A stretch of DNA of 61,049 bases, taken from NCBI GenBank assembly GCA_002456975.1, contig NTKA01000007.1:1-61049 (forward strand). Reading direction: 5' to 3'. Shown here one piece after another: positions 18,653 through 27,823 of this stretch. Origin of the DNA: Halieaceae bacterium MED-G27 (GTDB lineage Bacteria; Pseudomonadota; Gammaproteobacteria; Pseudomonadales; Halieaceae). Below the pieces are notes generated by a model. The model was not told the DNA's origin. It ran no database searches and was given only the letters and a program-made list of their open reading frames with translations. Position 1 is the stretch's first letter. Each line of letters begins with the position of its first letter. Position numbers and translations under genes: made by a program.

Positions 18653-19585
18653 ATGTCAGAGTCTGCCTCTAACCTGGCCAGTGTTGATAGCATCATCAAC
18701 TCACTGGGAACCAACGGCTACATCTGCAACGAGCAAATAGCCACGGTCGTTTATCTGGCAGCCGCACTCGAGAAGCCTATTCTGGTTGAGGGCCCCCCCG
18801 GCGTTGGAAAAACGGAGCTCGCAAAAACCTGCGCTTTAATAGCCGGTAATCCGCTCGTTAGATTGCAGTGCTACGAAGGGCTCGATGAATCTAAAGCTAT
18901 CTACGAATGGAAGTATGGCAAGCAGTTGCTTTACACCCAGCTTCTCAAGACTCAGCTAGCCGAGGTGATGGATGGCGCCACTGGCCTGCGAGAGTCGATG
19001 GAACGGCTCCACAGCTACGACGATGTCTTTTTCTCTAGAGAGTTTATAGAGCCACGACCACTGCTTCAGGCAATCGACTCGGACTCGGGCGTCGTGCTAC
19101 TCGTCGACGAAATCGACAAGGCCGACTTCGAATTTGAATCACTCCTACTAGAGGTATTATCGGACTTTCAGGTCTCAATCCCAGAACTCGGCACCTTGAA
19201 AGGGCGAACCAAGCCCTTGGTATTTCTCACCAGTAATGACACACGTGATCTCTCTGATGCACTGAAGCGCCGCTGCTTACATCTTCATATTGATTTCCCT
19301 GCTACCGATCTTGAGGGTCGCATTGTGCGCGCACGAGTCCCGGCAATCAGCGAAGCCATGACCGAGCATCTCGTCTCTTTTGTGAGCAAAGTTCGTGAGC
19401 TCGATCTTAAGAAACTGCCCTCGGTATCCGAGACTATCGACTGGGCGAAGAGCCTCGTTTTGTTGCATGCTGACTCGCTAGACGAAGCCCTCGTGAAAAG
19501 CTCGCTTAATGCATTACTGAAGTACGAGGAAGACCTCAAGACCGTGGTCGACCAACTCGATGAGTTGCTGCAGGTGGCATCCTAA
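18653..19585 (+). CDS. MoxR-family AAA+ ATPase
   Basis: A 310-residue AAA+ protein. Walker A is EGPPGVGKTELAKT near residue 44, Walker B is LLVDEIDKAD near residue 150, and sensor 1 is FLTSNDTRDLSDALKRR. MoxR ATPases work with VWA-domain partners to insert metals or remodel enzyme complexes. The partner gene follows after 17 bases. The sequence resembles the CoxD-like branch. It is preceded after 20 bases by moaA, so all three are likely one transcript. Confidence 0.9.
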   Translation: MSESASNLASVDSIINSLGTNGYICNEQIATVVYLAAALEKPILVEGPPGVGKTELAKTCALIAGNPLVRLQCYEGLDESKAIYEWKYGKQLLYTQLLKTQLAEVMDGATGLRESMERLHSYDDVFFSREFIEPRPLLQAIDSDSGVVLLVDEIDKADFEFESLLLEVLSDFQVSIPELGTLKGRTKPLVFLTSNDTRDLSDALKRRCLHLHIDFPATDLEGRIVRARVPAISEAMTEHLVSFVSKVRELDLKKLPSVSETIDWAKSLVLLHADSLDEALVKSSLNALLKYEEDLKTVVDQLDELLQVAS

Positions 19586-19602
19586 CCTCAGGTCGCTCAA
19601 CG

Positions 19603-21027
19603 ATGACGATGACTCAACAGGTCAACGAAGCCAGTAGAGAAGCTCCGACCGAGCGTCTGTTGTCATTTATCGAGTTCCTCAGAGGGCGCGATATCATGAT
19701 ATCCCCCGCTGATTCACTGGTAGCGATGGAAGTTGCCGGGCTTGTAGGCTATAGCGACCGAACCCTGCTAAAAAATGGCTTGGCAAGTGCGCTCGCAAAG
19801 TCAAAGTTTGAAATTGAGATTTTCGATGAGGCGTTCGAGCAATACTTTGCATCGAAGCAAAATACGAAAGATCAAGAAGAGTCGGGGCAGTCGCAAGAAG
19901 GTCAAGCCTCCCCTGAACAGCTCGCAGAGCAATTAGAACACGCTTTGGAGGCGCAGCCAGAACTCGCCAGTAAGCTGTCGAGTGATTTGGTGAATGCGCT
20001 CAAGTCAGGCGATCAGGCAGCCATTGCCATCGCTGTGGAGACGGCTGCGCAACAAGTCGATGTATCGGCGATCAAGCTTCTGACCCAACGCGGTCAATTC
20101 ATTCGAAAAATGCTTGATGCTCTGGGTGAGCAGGCGCTTCGAGATGCCGCCGTGGAGCTCGAGACCACCGAGCCCGCAGCGTTCGAGGCAGTGCAGGCGT
20201 TGCGGGAACAATTGAGAAACCGTGTTAAAGATCGAGTTGATCGTGCGTATATGGTGCATGCGAGTGGCGATGCCGAGGATATGCTAGACGAAGCCCTGAG
20301 CAATATGTCGCTGGGCAATGTCGACCAACACCATCGCGATCGCCTCAAGCGATTGCTCGAAAAAATGACTCGTAAGCTTGCTGCCCGACACGGGCGAATT
20401 CGCAAGCGCGTCAAGCGGGGACAGCTCGCGGTACCCGCCACTTTGCGCAAAGCGATGGCAACCGACGGCGTGCCATTCCAGCCGCAATGGAAAAAAAATC
20501 TCAGGCGCAAACCCCAGATCTTAATTCTTTGCGATGTCAGTGGATCGGTAGCCGCTTATGCGAAGTTTCTGTTGCTGTTCATCTATTCGCTCCAGGATAT
20601 TTTGCCCCGCACACGAAGCTTCGCTTTCTCATCAAACCTTGGTGAGGTTACAGAAACCCTGAGATCACTCCCGGTAGAGACTGCTATCGAGCGCGTCAAT
20701 CTAAAATATGGTGGTGCCACCGATTACGCACGAGCTTTTGACGACTTTGCGACGCTGGCGATGGCAGATATCAACCGGGTAACTACAGTCATTATTCTCG
20801 GCGATGCGCGCAACAATAACACTGACCCGCGTTTAGACTTACTCGCCGAAATACGTTCGCGCTGCAAACAACTGATCTGGCTAAATCCCGAAAATCAGCG
20901 CAGCTGGAGCACGGGCGACTCGGAGATGCGTGGAGTGAGTAAACACTGCGATGTTGCCGCTGAATGCAGCACCCTAAAACAGCTGGAGCGAGTGATCGAC
21001 AACCTCCTGGTTGAGCTCAATAACTGA
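19603..21027 (+). CDS. VWA domain-containing CoxE-like protein
   Basis: A 474-residue partner of the MoxR ATPase. The C-terminal half carries a von Willebrand A domain with the metal-ion site D-V-S-G-S in ILCDVSGSVAAY near residue 310 and the later GGATDYARAF and LGDARNN segments. The N-terminal half is helical with Gln/Glu-rich stretches. CoxE of carbon monoxide dehydrogenase clusters has the same layout and acts with CoxD to mature the molybdenum-copper site; no CO dehydrogenase genes are visible here, so the client is unknown. It ends nine bases from the convergent pilU stop. Confidence 0.88.
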   Translation: MTMTQQVNEASREAPTERLLSFIEFLRGRDIMISPADSLVAMEVAGLVGYSDRTLLKNGLASALAKSKFEIEIFDEAFEQYFASKQNTKDQEESGQSQEGQASPEQLAEQLEHALEAQPELASKLSSDLVNALKSGDQAAIAIAVETAAQQVDVSAIKLLTQRGQFIRKMLDALGEQALRDAAVELETTEPAAFEAVQALREQLRNRVKDRVDRAYMVHASGDAEDMLDEALSNMSLGNVDQHHRDRLKRLLEKMTRKLAARHGRIRKRVKRGQLAVPATLRKAMATDGVPFQPQWKKNLRRKPQILILCDVSGSVAAYAKFLLLFIYSLQDILPRTRSFAFSSNLGEVTETLRSLPVETAIERVNLKYGGATDYARAFDDFATLAMADINRVTTVIILGDARNNNTDPRLDLLAEIRSRCKQLIWLNPENQRSWSTGDSEMRGVSKHCDVAAECSTLKQLERVIDNLLVELNN

Positions 21028-21035
21028 GCTTTAGA

Positions 21036-22142
21036 TTACTGGTCTTCGAGTTGAAGACCGCCACCCGATTCCTCGATACAACCTTCGTCGGCAAGCTTAA
21101 TTTTCAAGCGGAGGTTATTCACGGAATCCGCATTTCTCAACGCTTCGGTCTCGGAGATCTTACCGTCACGGTACAAGCGGAAAAGCGCCTCATCGAAAGT
21201 CACCATACCTTGATCAAGCGACTTAGCCATCACCTCTTTCAAGCCGTGAATCTCGCCATTCAATATGTGCTCTTTGACTAGCGGCGAGGCCAATAAAATT
21301 TCCATAGCGGCGCATCGCCCACCGGCAGGGGTCGGTATCAAGCGCTGGGATAGGATACCGATCAGATTGAGCGACAAGTCTAAAAGCATCTGCGGCCGTC
21401 GCTCCTCAGGAAAGAAATTAACGATTCGCTCCATGGCCTGGTTGGCGTTATTGGCATGAAGTGTCGAGATACACAAATGCCCGGTTTCAGCGAAGGAGAT
21501 CGCGTATTCCATGGTGGTGCGATCGCGTATCTCACCGATGAAGATGACATCGGGCGCCTGACGCAGAGTGTTTTTTAGCGCATTCCCCCAACTCCGGGTA
21601 TCAACCCCTAGTTCGCGCTGATTGATGATCGACTTCTTATGCTTGTGTATGAACTCGACAGGGTCTTCGATGGTAACAATGTGACCGCTCTCGCTACTGT
21701 TCCGGTAATCGATTAACGACGCTAAAGTCGTCGATTTACCCGATCCCGTGGCACCTACCACCAACAGCAGACCGCGTTTTTTCATAATCAGGTCGGTGGC
21801 AACCTCAGGGATTCCGAGTTTCTCCCAAGGAGGGATGTCCACAACGATATAGCGAGCTACGATGCTGACCTCGTTGCGTTGCTTAAAAATATTGACGCGG
21901 AAGCGACCGACGCCAGAGAGTGATATCGCCAAGTTCATCTCAAGATTTTCGGCAAACTCGGCTCTTTGTTGGTCATCCATCAGCCGATCCGCGATTTCGG
22001 CGATCTGGCCAGGCGCTAACATTTGGCTGTCAACAGGTTTTAGATGGCCGTTGAACTTGGCACAGGGAGGGGCTCCGGTTGCAAGGTAGAGATCCGATCC
22101 ACCATCGGCGGCAAGCGCTTTCAACCAATCATCAAAATCCAT
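21036..22142 (-). CDS. pilU: Type IV pilus retraction ATPase PilU
   Basis: Hexameric PilT-like ATPase that supports pilus retraction and twitching or DNA uptake. Walker A (VGATGSGKSTTLAS) is near residue 130, the Asp box region contains TIEDPVEFIHKH, Walker B is PDVIFIGEIRD and the His box is STLHANNANQAMERI. The C-terminal QGMVTFDEALFRLY and length of 368 match PilU rather than PilT. No pilT is next to it, unlike the usual pilT-pilU pair. An inverted repeat lies just before the start codon. Confidence 0.9.
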   Translation of the reverse strand: MDFDDWLKALAADGGSDLYLATGAPPCAKFNGHLKPVDSQMLAPGQIAEIADRLMDDQQRAEFAENLEMNLAISLSGVGRFRVNIFKQRNEVSIVARYIVVDIPPWEKLGIPEVATDLIMKKRGLLLVVGATGSGKSTTLASLIDYRNSSESGHIVTIEDPVEFIHKHKKSIINQRELGVDTRSWGNALKNTLRQAPDVIFIGEIRDRTTMEYAISFAETGHLCISTLHANNANQAMERIVNFFPEERRPQMLLDLSLNLIGILSQRLIPTPAGGRCAAMEILLASPLVKEHILNGEIHGLKEVMAKSLDQGMVTFDEALFRLYRDGKISETEALRNADSVNNLRLKIKLADEGCIEESGGGLQLEDQ

Positions 22143-22150
22143 AGCAACCT

Positions 22151-22192
22151 CGTCGCAGTAGGAACAGAGCGTGACACTACTGTACTGCGACG
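22151..22192. repeat. Perfect 10-base inverted repeat in the pilU-gshA divergent region
   Basis: CGTCGCAGTA (22151-22160) and TACTGCGACG (22183-22192) are perfect inverse copies separated by 22 bases. The near arm abuts the pilU GAGG ribosome-binding site, and the far arm lies 78 bases before gshA. It could be a protein operator or a hairpin in the pilU leader. Confidence 0.7.
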
Positions 22193-22269
22193 TCGTCCAA
22201 GGCGTAAACTGCGGCGTAGAAGAAATCTAACAGCACAAAGTGCGCTACCGCGCCGGAAGTAAAGCATCG

Positions 22270-23850
22270 ATGACGCACGCCCACCTGCTATCTCAGCTTT
22301 TGGCATCCGAGGCCAATCTGCCCCTGTTATCGATTTATCGAGGCATCGAAAAAGAAGGTCTGCGCATCAACGCCGACAACGACCGGATAGCAGAGACGCC
22401 CCATCCAACACTGTTAGGTTCGGCGCTAACGCATACCAGTATTACCACCGATTATTCCGAAGCGCTGCTAGAGTTCATTACCCCGGTATCCGATTCGGTC
22501 GACGCGACACTGATGCAGCTAGCTGAACTTCATGCGTTCACGTCGCAAACGATGGACAGCGAATATATTTGGTGCGGGAGTATGCCGTGCGAAATCGATG
22601 ATGAATCATCGATTCCGATCGCGGATTACGGCAGTTCAAACATTGGCACTATGAAACGCGTGTATCGAAACGGACTCAGCGCACGCTACGGGAAAGCGAT
22701 GCAGGTGATTGCGGGCATTCACTACAACTTCTCACTCAGCGACGAATTCTTTGCGCAAAGTTGGGCGCTCATTGATCAAAGCACTACGCTGCAGCAGTTT
22801 CGAACCGACTGCTATCTGGGACTAATCCGAAACTTCTCATCGCGCGCGTGGCTTTTATCTTACCTAACCGGAGCCTCACCCGCCTTTGCCAAATCGTTTC
22901 TTCAAAACCGAGCACACCAGCCAATGCCGGCCATGGGTAATGACACGCTATTCCAACCGCACGCCACCTCGTTGCGCATGGGCGACCTCGGCTACACGAG
23001 TCAGGCACAGCGCGATTTGTTGATTTGCTACAACCAAATTGACACCTATATCGACACCTTGCGCGATGCCATTTCTACCGTCTATCCCGATTATCAAGCG
23101 ATACCTAATGACCGCGATGGTGAGAAGCAACAGCTCAATACCGGCTTATTGCAGATAGAAAATGAGTTCTACAGTGCAATCCGCCCCAAGCGAGTAACAA
23201 ATAGTGGCGAAGCACCGTTAGCAGCCCTGAAGGATCGTGGTATCCAGTACATCGAAGTGCGGAGTATCGATCTGAATCCGTTTTTGCCACTTGGCATTGA
23301 TGCTTCGACAATACATTTGCTCGACACCTTCTTACTCGCCTGCCTCATCTCAGATAGTCCCCTGTGTACCGAGCAATCTAGGGCTATCGATGCCGACAAC
23401 AATGCACGAGTGCTCCTGAATGGTCGAGATCCCGATTTATCACTGCGCGATCACAGCAATAACGAGCGCGGTCTCAAGGAACTAGCGACGCCGATCTTCG
23501 AGGAACTTGATAACGCCGCCGATTTGCTCGACCGGAGTTACGGCACAACGCACCACCAACAAGCAGTGGCAGAAGCGAGGCGGCGGGTAGAGGATCCAGA
23601 GCTCACGCCGTCTGCGCGATTGCTAGCTGAGATGGAAAGCGGGGCACTCTCTCACAGTGAGATCATAAGCCGCTACTCGAGGCAATGGGACAAGCAACAC
23701 CGCAAAAAAGGACTTAGTGAAAGGGCCCGAATTGCACTTGCCGATGAGGCCGTCGCATCACTGCGACGTCAACGCGACATCGAAGAATCAGAGAATGAAT
23801 CGTTTGATACCTTCTTAGCGCGCTTTTATGCCCAGTACGAGACCGTGTAA
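22270..23850 (+). CDS. gshA: Glutamate-cysteine ligase
   Basis: First enzyme of glutathione synthesis, joining glutamate and cysteine with ATP. The protein aligns with the proteobacterial GshA type: GIEKEGLRIN near residue 28, ITTDYSEALLEFITP, the long GIHYNFSL segment, and EVRSIDLNPFLP-GI. I place the start at the ATG at 22270, with GGAAG 11-15 bases upstream, giving 526 residues (E. coli has 518). A GTG 30 bases earlier is possible. gshB is not in the window. Confidence 0.95.
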   Translation: MTHAHLLSQLLASEANLPLLSIYRGIEKEGLRINADNDRIAETPHPTLLGSALTHTSITTDYSEALLEFITPVSDSVDATLMQLAELHAFTSQTMDSEYIWCGSMPCEIDDESSIPIADYGSSNIGTMKRVYRNGLSARYGKAMQVIAGIHYNFSLSDEFFAQSWALIDQSTTLQQFRTDCYLGLIRNFSSRAWLLSYLTGASPAFAKSFLQNRAHQPMPAMGNDTLFQPHATSLRMGDLGYTSQAQRDLLICYNQIDTYIDTLRDAISTVYPDYQAIPNDRDGEKQQLNTGLLQIENEFYSAIRPKRVTNSGEAPLAALKDRGIQYIEVRSIDLNPFLPLGIDASTIHLLDTFLLACLISDSPLCTEQSRAIDADNNARVLLNGRDPDLSLRDHSNNERGLKELATPIFEELDNAADLLDRSYGTTHHQQAVAEARRRVEDPELTPSARLLAEMESGALSHSEIISRYSRQWDKQHRKKGLSERARIALADEAVASLRRQRDIEESENESFDTFLARFYAQYETV

Positions 23851-23869
23851 ATTCAAGTCACTGGTGTGG

Positions 23870-23911
23870 GGAAGCTGTAACCCGGCGCAATCGAGTCCGA
23901 GTTACAGTTCC
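23870..23911. repeat. Inverted repeat between gshA and the FKBP gene
   Basis: GGAAGCTGTAAC and GTTACAGTTCC pair over eleven positions with one bulge and a 19-base loop, between two convergent genes. It could act as a weak two-way terminator, but no T run is present on either side. Confidence 0.4.
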
Positions 23912-23920
23912 AAGCCGAAG

Positions 23921-24649
23921 CTACTGAATCGACAGCAACTCTACGTCAAAGATCAAGACTTCATTAGGCCCAATAGACCCGCCTGCACCGCCCGCGCCGT
24001 AAGCTAGCTCAGACGGAATGGTCAATTGGTACTTTGCACCGGGGCTCATCAGCTGTAACGCTTCGGTCCAGCCCGGGATCACCTGATTCACACCGAAGGT
24101 AGCCGGCTCGCCTCGTTGGTAACTGCTGTCAAACACCATGCCATTGATGAGGCGACCCTCGTAGTGCACTTCGACCTGACTCGTCGCCGATGGTGATTCT
24201 CCACTACCCGCTTCCAAGACCTCGTATTGAAGACCCGACTCGGTCACAACGATACCTGGCTTGGCGGCATTTTCTTCAAGATACGCCTTCCCTGCCTCGA
24301 GATTGGTATTGGCGACCTGATCGAGCTCGGCCTGCTGCTGCGCTTGCATCTCCTCTTGCATCGCCATCATCTCAGCACTGATTTCTTCATCAGTCATCAG
24401 CGCCTCGGCACCCGATGCTGCGTCGGCTAGACCGCGAGTAAAAGCATCGATGTCTAGCGGCACATTATCGGCAACCATGCGCTTTCCCATATTGAGCGCG
24501 ATGCCGTAGCTCACCCGTTCCGCCTTTGTATCTAAGCTCATTTCTTCTATCTCCATTGAATCGTCACAAGCAACCAGCAAGGTCGAAAAAAGTCCGACGG
24601 TGGAGATGACGAGCGCCCGGCGTAAATCGAAAAGGTTGGTAAGACTCAT
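23921..24649 (-). CDS. FKBP-type peptidyl-prolyl isomerase, lipoprotein
   Basis: A FkpA/Mip-like folding helper. The start at 24649 gives 242 residues with a lipoprotein signal (hydrophobic stretch ending LLVAC, lipidated Cys near residue 28), so it is exported and membrane anchored. Residues 40-135 form the helical dimerisation domain seen in FkpA and Mip, with an EMQAQQQAELDQ coiled region. The C-terminal FKBP domain includes VEVHYEGRLINGMVFDSS and PSELAYGAGG. The longer reading to 24727 would bury the signal and is rejected. Confidence 0.9.
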   Translation of the reverse strand: MSLTNLFDLRRALVISTVGLFSTLLVACDDSMEIEEMSLDTKAERVSYGIALNMGKRMVADNVPLDIDAFTRGLADAASGAEALMTDEEISAEMMAMQEEMQAQQQAELDQVANTNLEAGKAYLEENAAKPGIVVTESGLQYEVLEAGSGESPSATSQVEVHYEGRLINGMVFDSSYQRGEPATFGVNQVIPGWTEALQLMSPGAKYQLTIPSELAYGAGGAGGSIGPNEVLIFDVELLSIQ

Positions 24650-24707
24650 GTTGTTTTTCCAATACTGATAGTGTGTGCGCGATGGTACGTGCTGTAACGA
24701 CTCAGTG

Positions 24708-25166
24708 CTATCCCCGAAAGACATCACTCAGCTGTTTTATTACGTCAGGCTTTCGACAGAGTTCAGGCAGTAAAGCCAAATTACTGTCAACACAGACAGC
24801 ATCATAGTGCAGCACCTCGGTTGCAACGGCACCGCATAACAACTCAGCCAGCTGATGTTCGGCCTCCAACTCAATAGCAAGCATCATCGATTTAAGCTTC
24901 TCTGCATCTGGGTCCTGACTCCAAATCTGTCGCTGTTGCCGCAATGGCTTCACCACGTGATTAACCCAAGGCGAAATACTGTCACGTAGTTGCTCACAAA
25001 CGATGTGGTCTAGTTGCAGTTCACGGCTACCCAGCCAAGCCATAAACATGACCTCAAGGATAATAATGTCGTCGGACTCTTGTAGTGCTAGTAACAGGTC
25101 TCGCACGCGAGGGTTCTGATAGCGTTCTAGTGCCCAGGACCAGAAATCATCGGTACTGATCAACAT
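24708..25166 (-). CDS. DUF2390 (TIGR02444) family protein
   Basis: A 152-residue mostly helical cytoplasmic protein. The opening (FWSWALERYQNPRVRDLLLALQ) and a Leu-rich middle with paired Trp and Pro positions match the TIGR02444/DUF2390 family as I recall it. Function is unknown. Its start overlaps the end of the upstream GIY-YIG gene by 20 bases, which suggests translational coupling, and its end lies 58 bases from the FKBP start. Confidence 0.75.
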   Translation of the reverse strand: MLISTDDFWSWALERYQNPRVRDLLLALQESDDIIILEVMFMAWLGSRELQLDHIVCEQLRDSISPWVNHVVKPLRQQRQIWSQDPDAEKLKSMMLAIELEAEHQLAELLCGAVATEVLHYDAVCVDSNLALLPELCRKPDVIKQLSDVFRG

Positions 25167-25431
25167 TGGACTTCCCCTCTATTAACAGCCGCTTTTCAGC
25201 AGCTTTCAAACGACGAACCACATATTCCTTGCGTTGCGCGCCACTTCGATCCTCTGCTGCTTCGCTCCACACAAACCTCACCGGCCGGCGCGCTCTCGTG
25301 TAGCCAGCACCGCCTTTTAGTTCACCATTGTGCTGCCGGAGCCTGCGATCGAGATCGGTGCTGACACCGGTGTACAGCGTGCCATCAGCGCACTCCACTA
25401 TGTAAACCACCCATTTTTGCATATCAGCCAT
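25147..25431 (-). CDS. GIY-YIG domain protein (YhbQ/UPF0213-like)
   Basis: A 94-residue single-domain GIY-YIG protein. The core motif reads [16 protein letters not shown] at residues 8-23, followed by the catalytic Arg in [10 protein letters not shown] and the late Glu in [10 protein letters not shown]. Related small proteins such as YhbQ have nuclease-like folds; the cellular role is not established. Another ATG (residue 4) is a possible start. It faces trxA across a 73-base divergent gap. Confidence 0.85.
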   Translation of the reverse strand: MADMQKWVVYIVECADGTLYTGVSTDLDRRLRQHNGELKGGAGYTRARRPVRFVWSEAAEDRSGAQRKEYVVRRLKAAEKRLLIEGKSNVDQYR

Positions 25432-25449
25432 CGCGGTCTTGATAGAAGC

Positions 25450-25476
25450 CTGTCATCCAATAACATTTTCTGACAG
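25450..25476. repeat. Spaced inverted repeat upstream of trxA
   Basis: CTGTCA and TGACAG, six-base arms with 15 bases between, in the divergent gap 29 bases before the trxA start. The spacing does not fit LexA. It may be an operator; weak evidence. Confidence 0.35.
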
Positions 25477-25504
25477 TATATGTTGCGAATTAGATGGAGG
25501 CAGT

Positions 25505-25831
25505 ATGAGCGATAACATCACTCACGTGACAGATGCTGATTTTCAGGCGGAAGTCCTTTCTTCAGACACCCCGGTCCTCGTGGATTTTTGGGCGGAATGG
25601 TGTGGCCCGTGCAAGATGATTGCACCTGTTCTTGAAGAGATCGCCACTGACTACGAAGGCAGACTCAAGGTTTGCAAAGTCGATGTTGACGCCAATCCAG
25701 ATTTACCTGGCAAGTTCGGTATCCGCGGCATCCCGACCTTGATTGTATTCAAGGGCGGAAGCGCGGTTGAAACAAAAGTTGGCGCACTGTCAAAAGCGCA
25801 GCTTGCCGAGTTCGTCGATACCTGCCTATAA
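25505..25831 (+). CDS. trxA: Thioredoxin 1
   Basis: Cytoplasmic disulfide reductase of 108 residues with the active site W-C-G-P-C in [14 protein letters not shown] near residue 33 and the cis-Pro loop [10 protein letters not shown] near residue 76. It donates electrons to ribonucleotide reductase (nrdAB at the left end) and peroxiredoxins, among others. The ATG at 25505 has GGAGG five bases upstream; the longer frame from 25439 is rejected. A GGTGG hairpin follows the stop without a T run. The order trxA-rho-ubiD matches Pseudomonas. Confidence 0.97.
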   Translation: MSDNITHVTDADFQAEVLSSDTPVLVDFWAEWCGPCKMIAPVLEEIATDYEGRLKVCKVDVDANPDLPGKFGIRGIPTLIVFKGGSAVETKVGALSKAQLAEFVDTCL

Positions 25832-26087
25832 ATCCCCCAGCATGGGTGGTTTTTGCCACCCAGCCCAAACCTGGTAACAACAACACTAGACGCCCCCGCG
25901 CTCTAGTGCTAACGTATGGTTGTTGGCGGTGTGCACTGCCACAACGTCTCGTTACCCCGATGTCCCTTTCCCTTGTCGCTTAATTGGCGGCGCGATGCCA
26001 TCGGTGTTCTGAGCCCCAACTCATGCAATCGATATCAGGATTGCCAACACCCTTTTTTTGACGAGCAATAGCCACAGGTGAACGAGC
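25832..26087. other. rho leader region
   Basis: 256 bases between trxA and rho. It begins with a hairpin (TGGGTGGT/GCCACCCA with a TTTT loop at 25843-25862) and ends in a run of T (CACCCTTTTTTT) 30 bases before the rho start. In E. coli, rho has a long leader and is autoregulated by Rho-dependent attenuation, so this space may serve the same role. I see no convincing leader peptide. Confidence 0.4.
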
Positions 26088-27698
26088 GTGCAAGAACTCG
26101 AAAACAATGACAGTCAGACTCAAACTGACGAAAGCACAATGCAACAAACATCAGAAGTCCCGGCGGTAGGCGAGACAGCCCCCTCCGATGCTCCGGTAGG
26201 CGACGATAACGACACCGATGGTCGACCCGGTCGCACCCTCAAGCTCAACCGAAGTTCCAGCGACGCTGAAGGCGGCGAGGCAACGGTTCAGAGCACAAGT
26301 ACCTCCAATGCTGACGCGCCGGCAGAGAACAGCGCGGATGAGAGCAGTGGCGATAACGGTGGCGGGCGGAGTCGGCGTGGCCGGCAGCGTCGTGGTCGTA
26401 GGGAGCCTCATGTCCCGTCAGAAAATCCGCTTAGCCTGACAGAGCTAAAAACCAAGAACACGCAAGAACTCATCGATATGGCCAATGAGATGGGTATCGA
26501 GAATGTTGCGCGCTCTCGAAAGCAGGACATTATTTTCTCTATCCTCAAAAAACACGCTAAAAGTGGTGAGGACATCTGGGGAGACGGCGTTCTTGAGATC
26601 TTATCCGATGGCTTTGGTTTCTTGCGTTCAGCAGATAGTTCGTTTTTAGCAGGACCCGATGACATTTATGTCAGCCCTAGTCAGATTCGGCGCTTCAATC
26701 TTCGAACAGGCGACACTATCAATGGCATGATTCGCCCGCCTAAGGATTCAGAGCGCTACTTCGCCTTGCTCAAAGTCAACGAAGTTAACTTTGAGTCCCC
26801 CGAGTCGGCGAAAAACAAAATTTTGTTCGAGAACCTCACTCCTCTCTTTCCAGACCAGCGCCTGACGCTAGAAAAAGGTAATGGCTCCACTGAGGATCTC
26901 ACAGGACGCATTATCGACCTCTGCTCACCCATCGGTAAGGGTCAACGCGGTTTGCTTGTCGCGCCACCGAAGGCCGGTAAGACCATCATGATGCAGAATG
27001 TGGCGCAGTCGATTATTACCAACAACCCAGAGTGCTACATCATTGTCCTATTGATCGATGAGCGCCCGGAAGAAGTGACCGAGATGCAGCGGTCTGTGGG
27101 TGCCCGCGGCGCCGAGGTCGTTGCCTCGACCTTTGACGAGCCACCATCGCGTCACGTTCAGGTGGCCGATATGGTCATCGAGAAAGCGAAGCGCCTTGTA
27201 GAGCACAAACGAGATGTCGTAATTCTGCTTGATTCGATTACTCGACTAGCGCGCGCTTACAACACCGTGGTGCCCAGCTCCGGTAAAGTATTAACCGGTG
27301 GTGTTGACGCCCACGCGCTGGAGCGACCTAAGCGATTCTTTGGTGCAGCACGAAATATTGAAGAGGGCGGTAGCCTGTCGATTATCGCGACGGCTCTTAC
27401 CGAAACTGGATCGAAGATGGATGAGGTTATTTACGAAGAGTTCAAGGGCACCGGTAATATGGAGCTCCACTTGGATCGTAAGATCTCAGAGAAACGTGTT
27501 TATCCCGCGATAAACATCCGACGTTCAGGTACTCGGCGAGAAGAGTTATTAACCGGTGATGAAGAGCTACAACGTATGTGGATCTTGCGAAAGCTCTTGC
27601 ACGGTATGGAAGACTTACCGGCTATCGAGTTTTTGCTCGACAAGCTCAAAGACACCAAGTCTAACGGTGAGTTTTTCCGCTCGATGAAGCGTAAGTAA
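26088..27698 (+). CDS. rho: Transcription termination factor Rho
   Basis: Hexameric RNA helicase that ends transcription. The core from about residue 115 aligns with E. coli Rho: the N-terminal [13 protein letters not shown] and [10 protein letters not shown], the RNA-binding GFGFLRS and [13 protein letters not shown], Walker [11 protein letters not shown] and Walker [14 protein letters not shown]. Two features differ. There is an added N-terminus of about 110 residues, rich in Asp, Glu, Ser and Thr and ending in an Arg-rich patch ([13 protein letters not shown]). Also, after [10 protein letters not shown] there are three extra residues relative to E. coli (VGARGAEV in place of VKGEV). The start is GTG. 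Confidence 0.97.
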   Translation: MQELENNDSQTQTDESTMQQTSEVPAVGETAPSDAPVGDDNDTDGRPGRTLKLNRSSSDAEGGEATVQSTSTSNADAPAENSADESSGDNGGGRSRRGRQRRGRREPHVPSENPLSLTELKTKNTQELIDMANEMGIENVARSRKQDIIFSILKKHAKSGEDIWGDGVLEILSDGFGFLRSADSSFLAGPDDIYVSPSQIRRFNLRTGDTINGMIRPPKDSERYFALLKVNEVNFESPESAKNKILFENLTPLFPDQRLTLEKGNGSTEDLTGRIIDLCSPIGKGQRGLLVAPPKAGKTIMMQNVAQSIITNNPECYIIVLLIDERPEEVTEMQRSVGARGAEVVASTFDEPPSRHVQVADMVIEKAKRLVEHKRDVVILLDSITRLARAYNTVVPSSGKVLTGGVDAHALERPKRFFGAARNIEEGGSLSIIATALTETGSKMDEVIYEEFKGTGNMELHLDRKISEKRVYPAINIRRSGTRREELLTGDEELQRMWILRKLLHGMEDLPAIEFLLDKLKDTKSNGEFFRSMKRK

Positions 27699-27823
27699 CA
27701 ACGCTCCCGTGAGCTCGAGCTCTCTGCAAATGGGCTCGCTCCCGCTCCGATCACAGGTTGCGTATTGAACTGACAAGCACGCTGAGAGATTTCCAGTGGG
27801 TAATTGTCACCCGAGGATAAGCA

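Noticed and set aside
24647-24727. Longer start of the FKBP lipoprotein
   Set aside because: It would bury the lipoprotein signal and overlap the DUF2390 gene.
25450-25476. LexA box near trxA
   Set aside because: CTGT and ACAG are present but 19 bases apart rather than 8.
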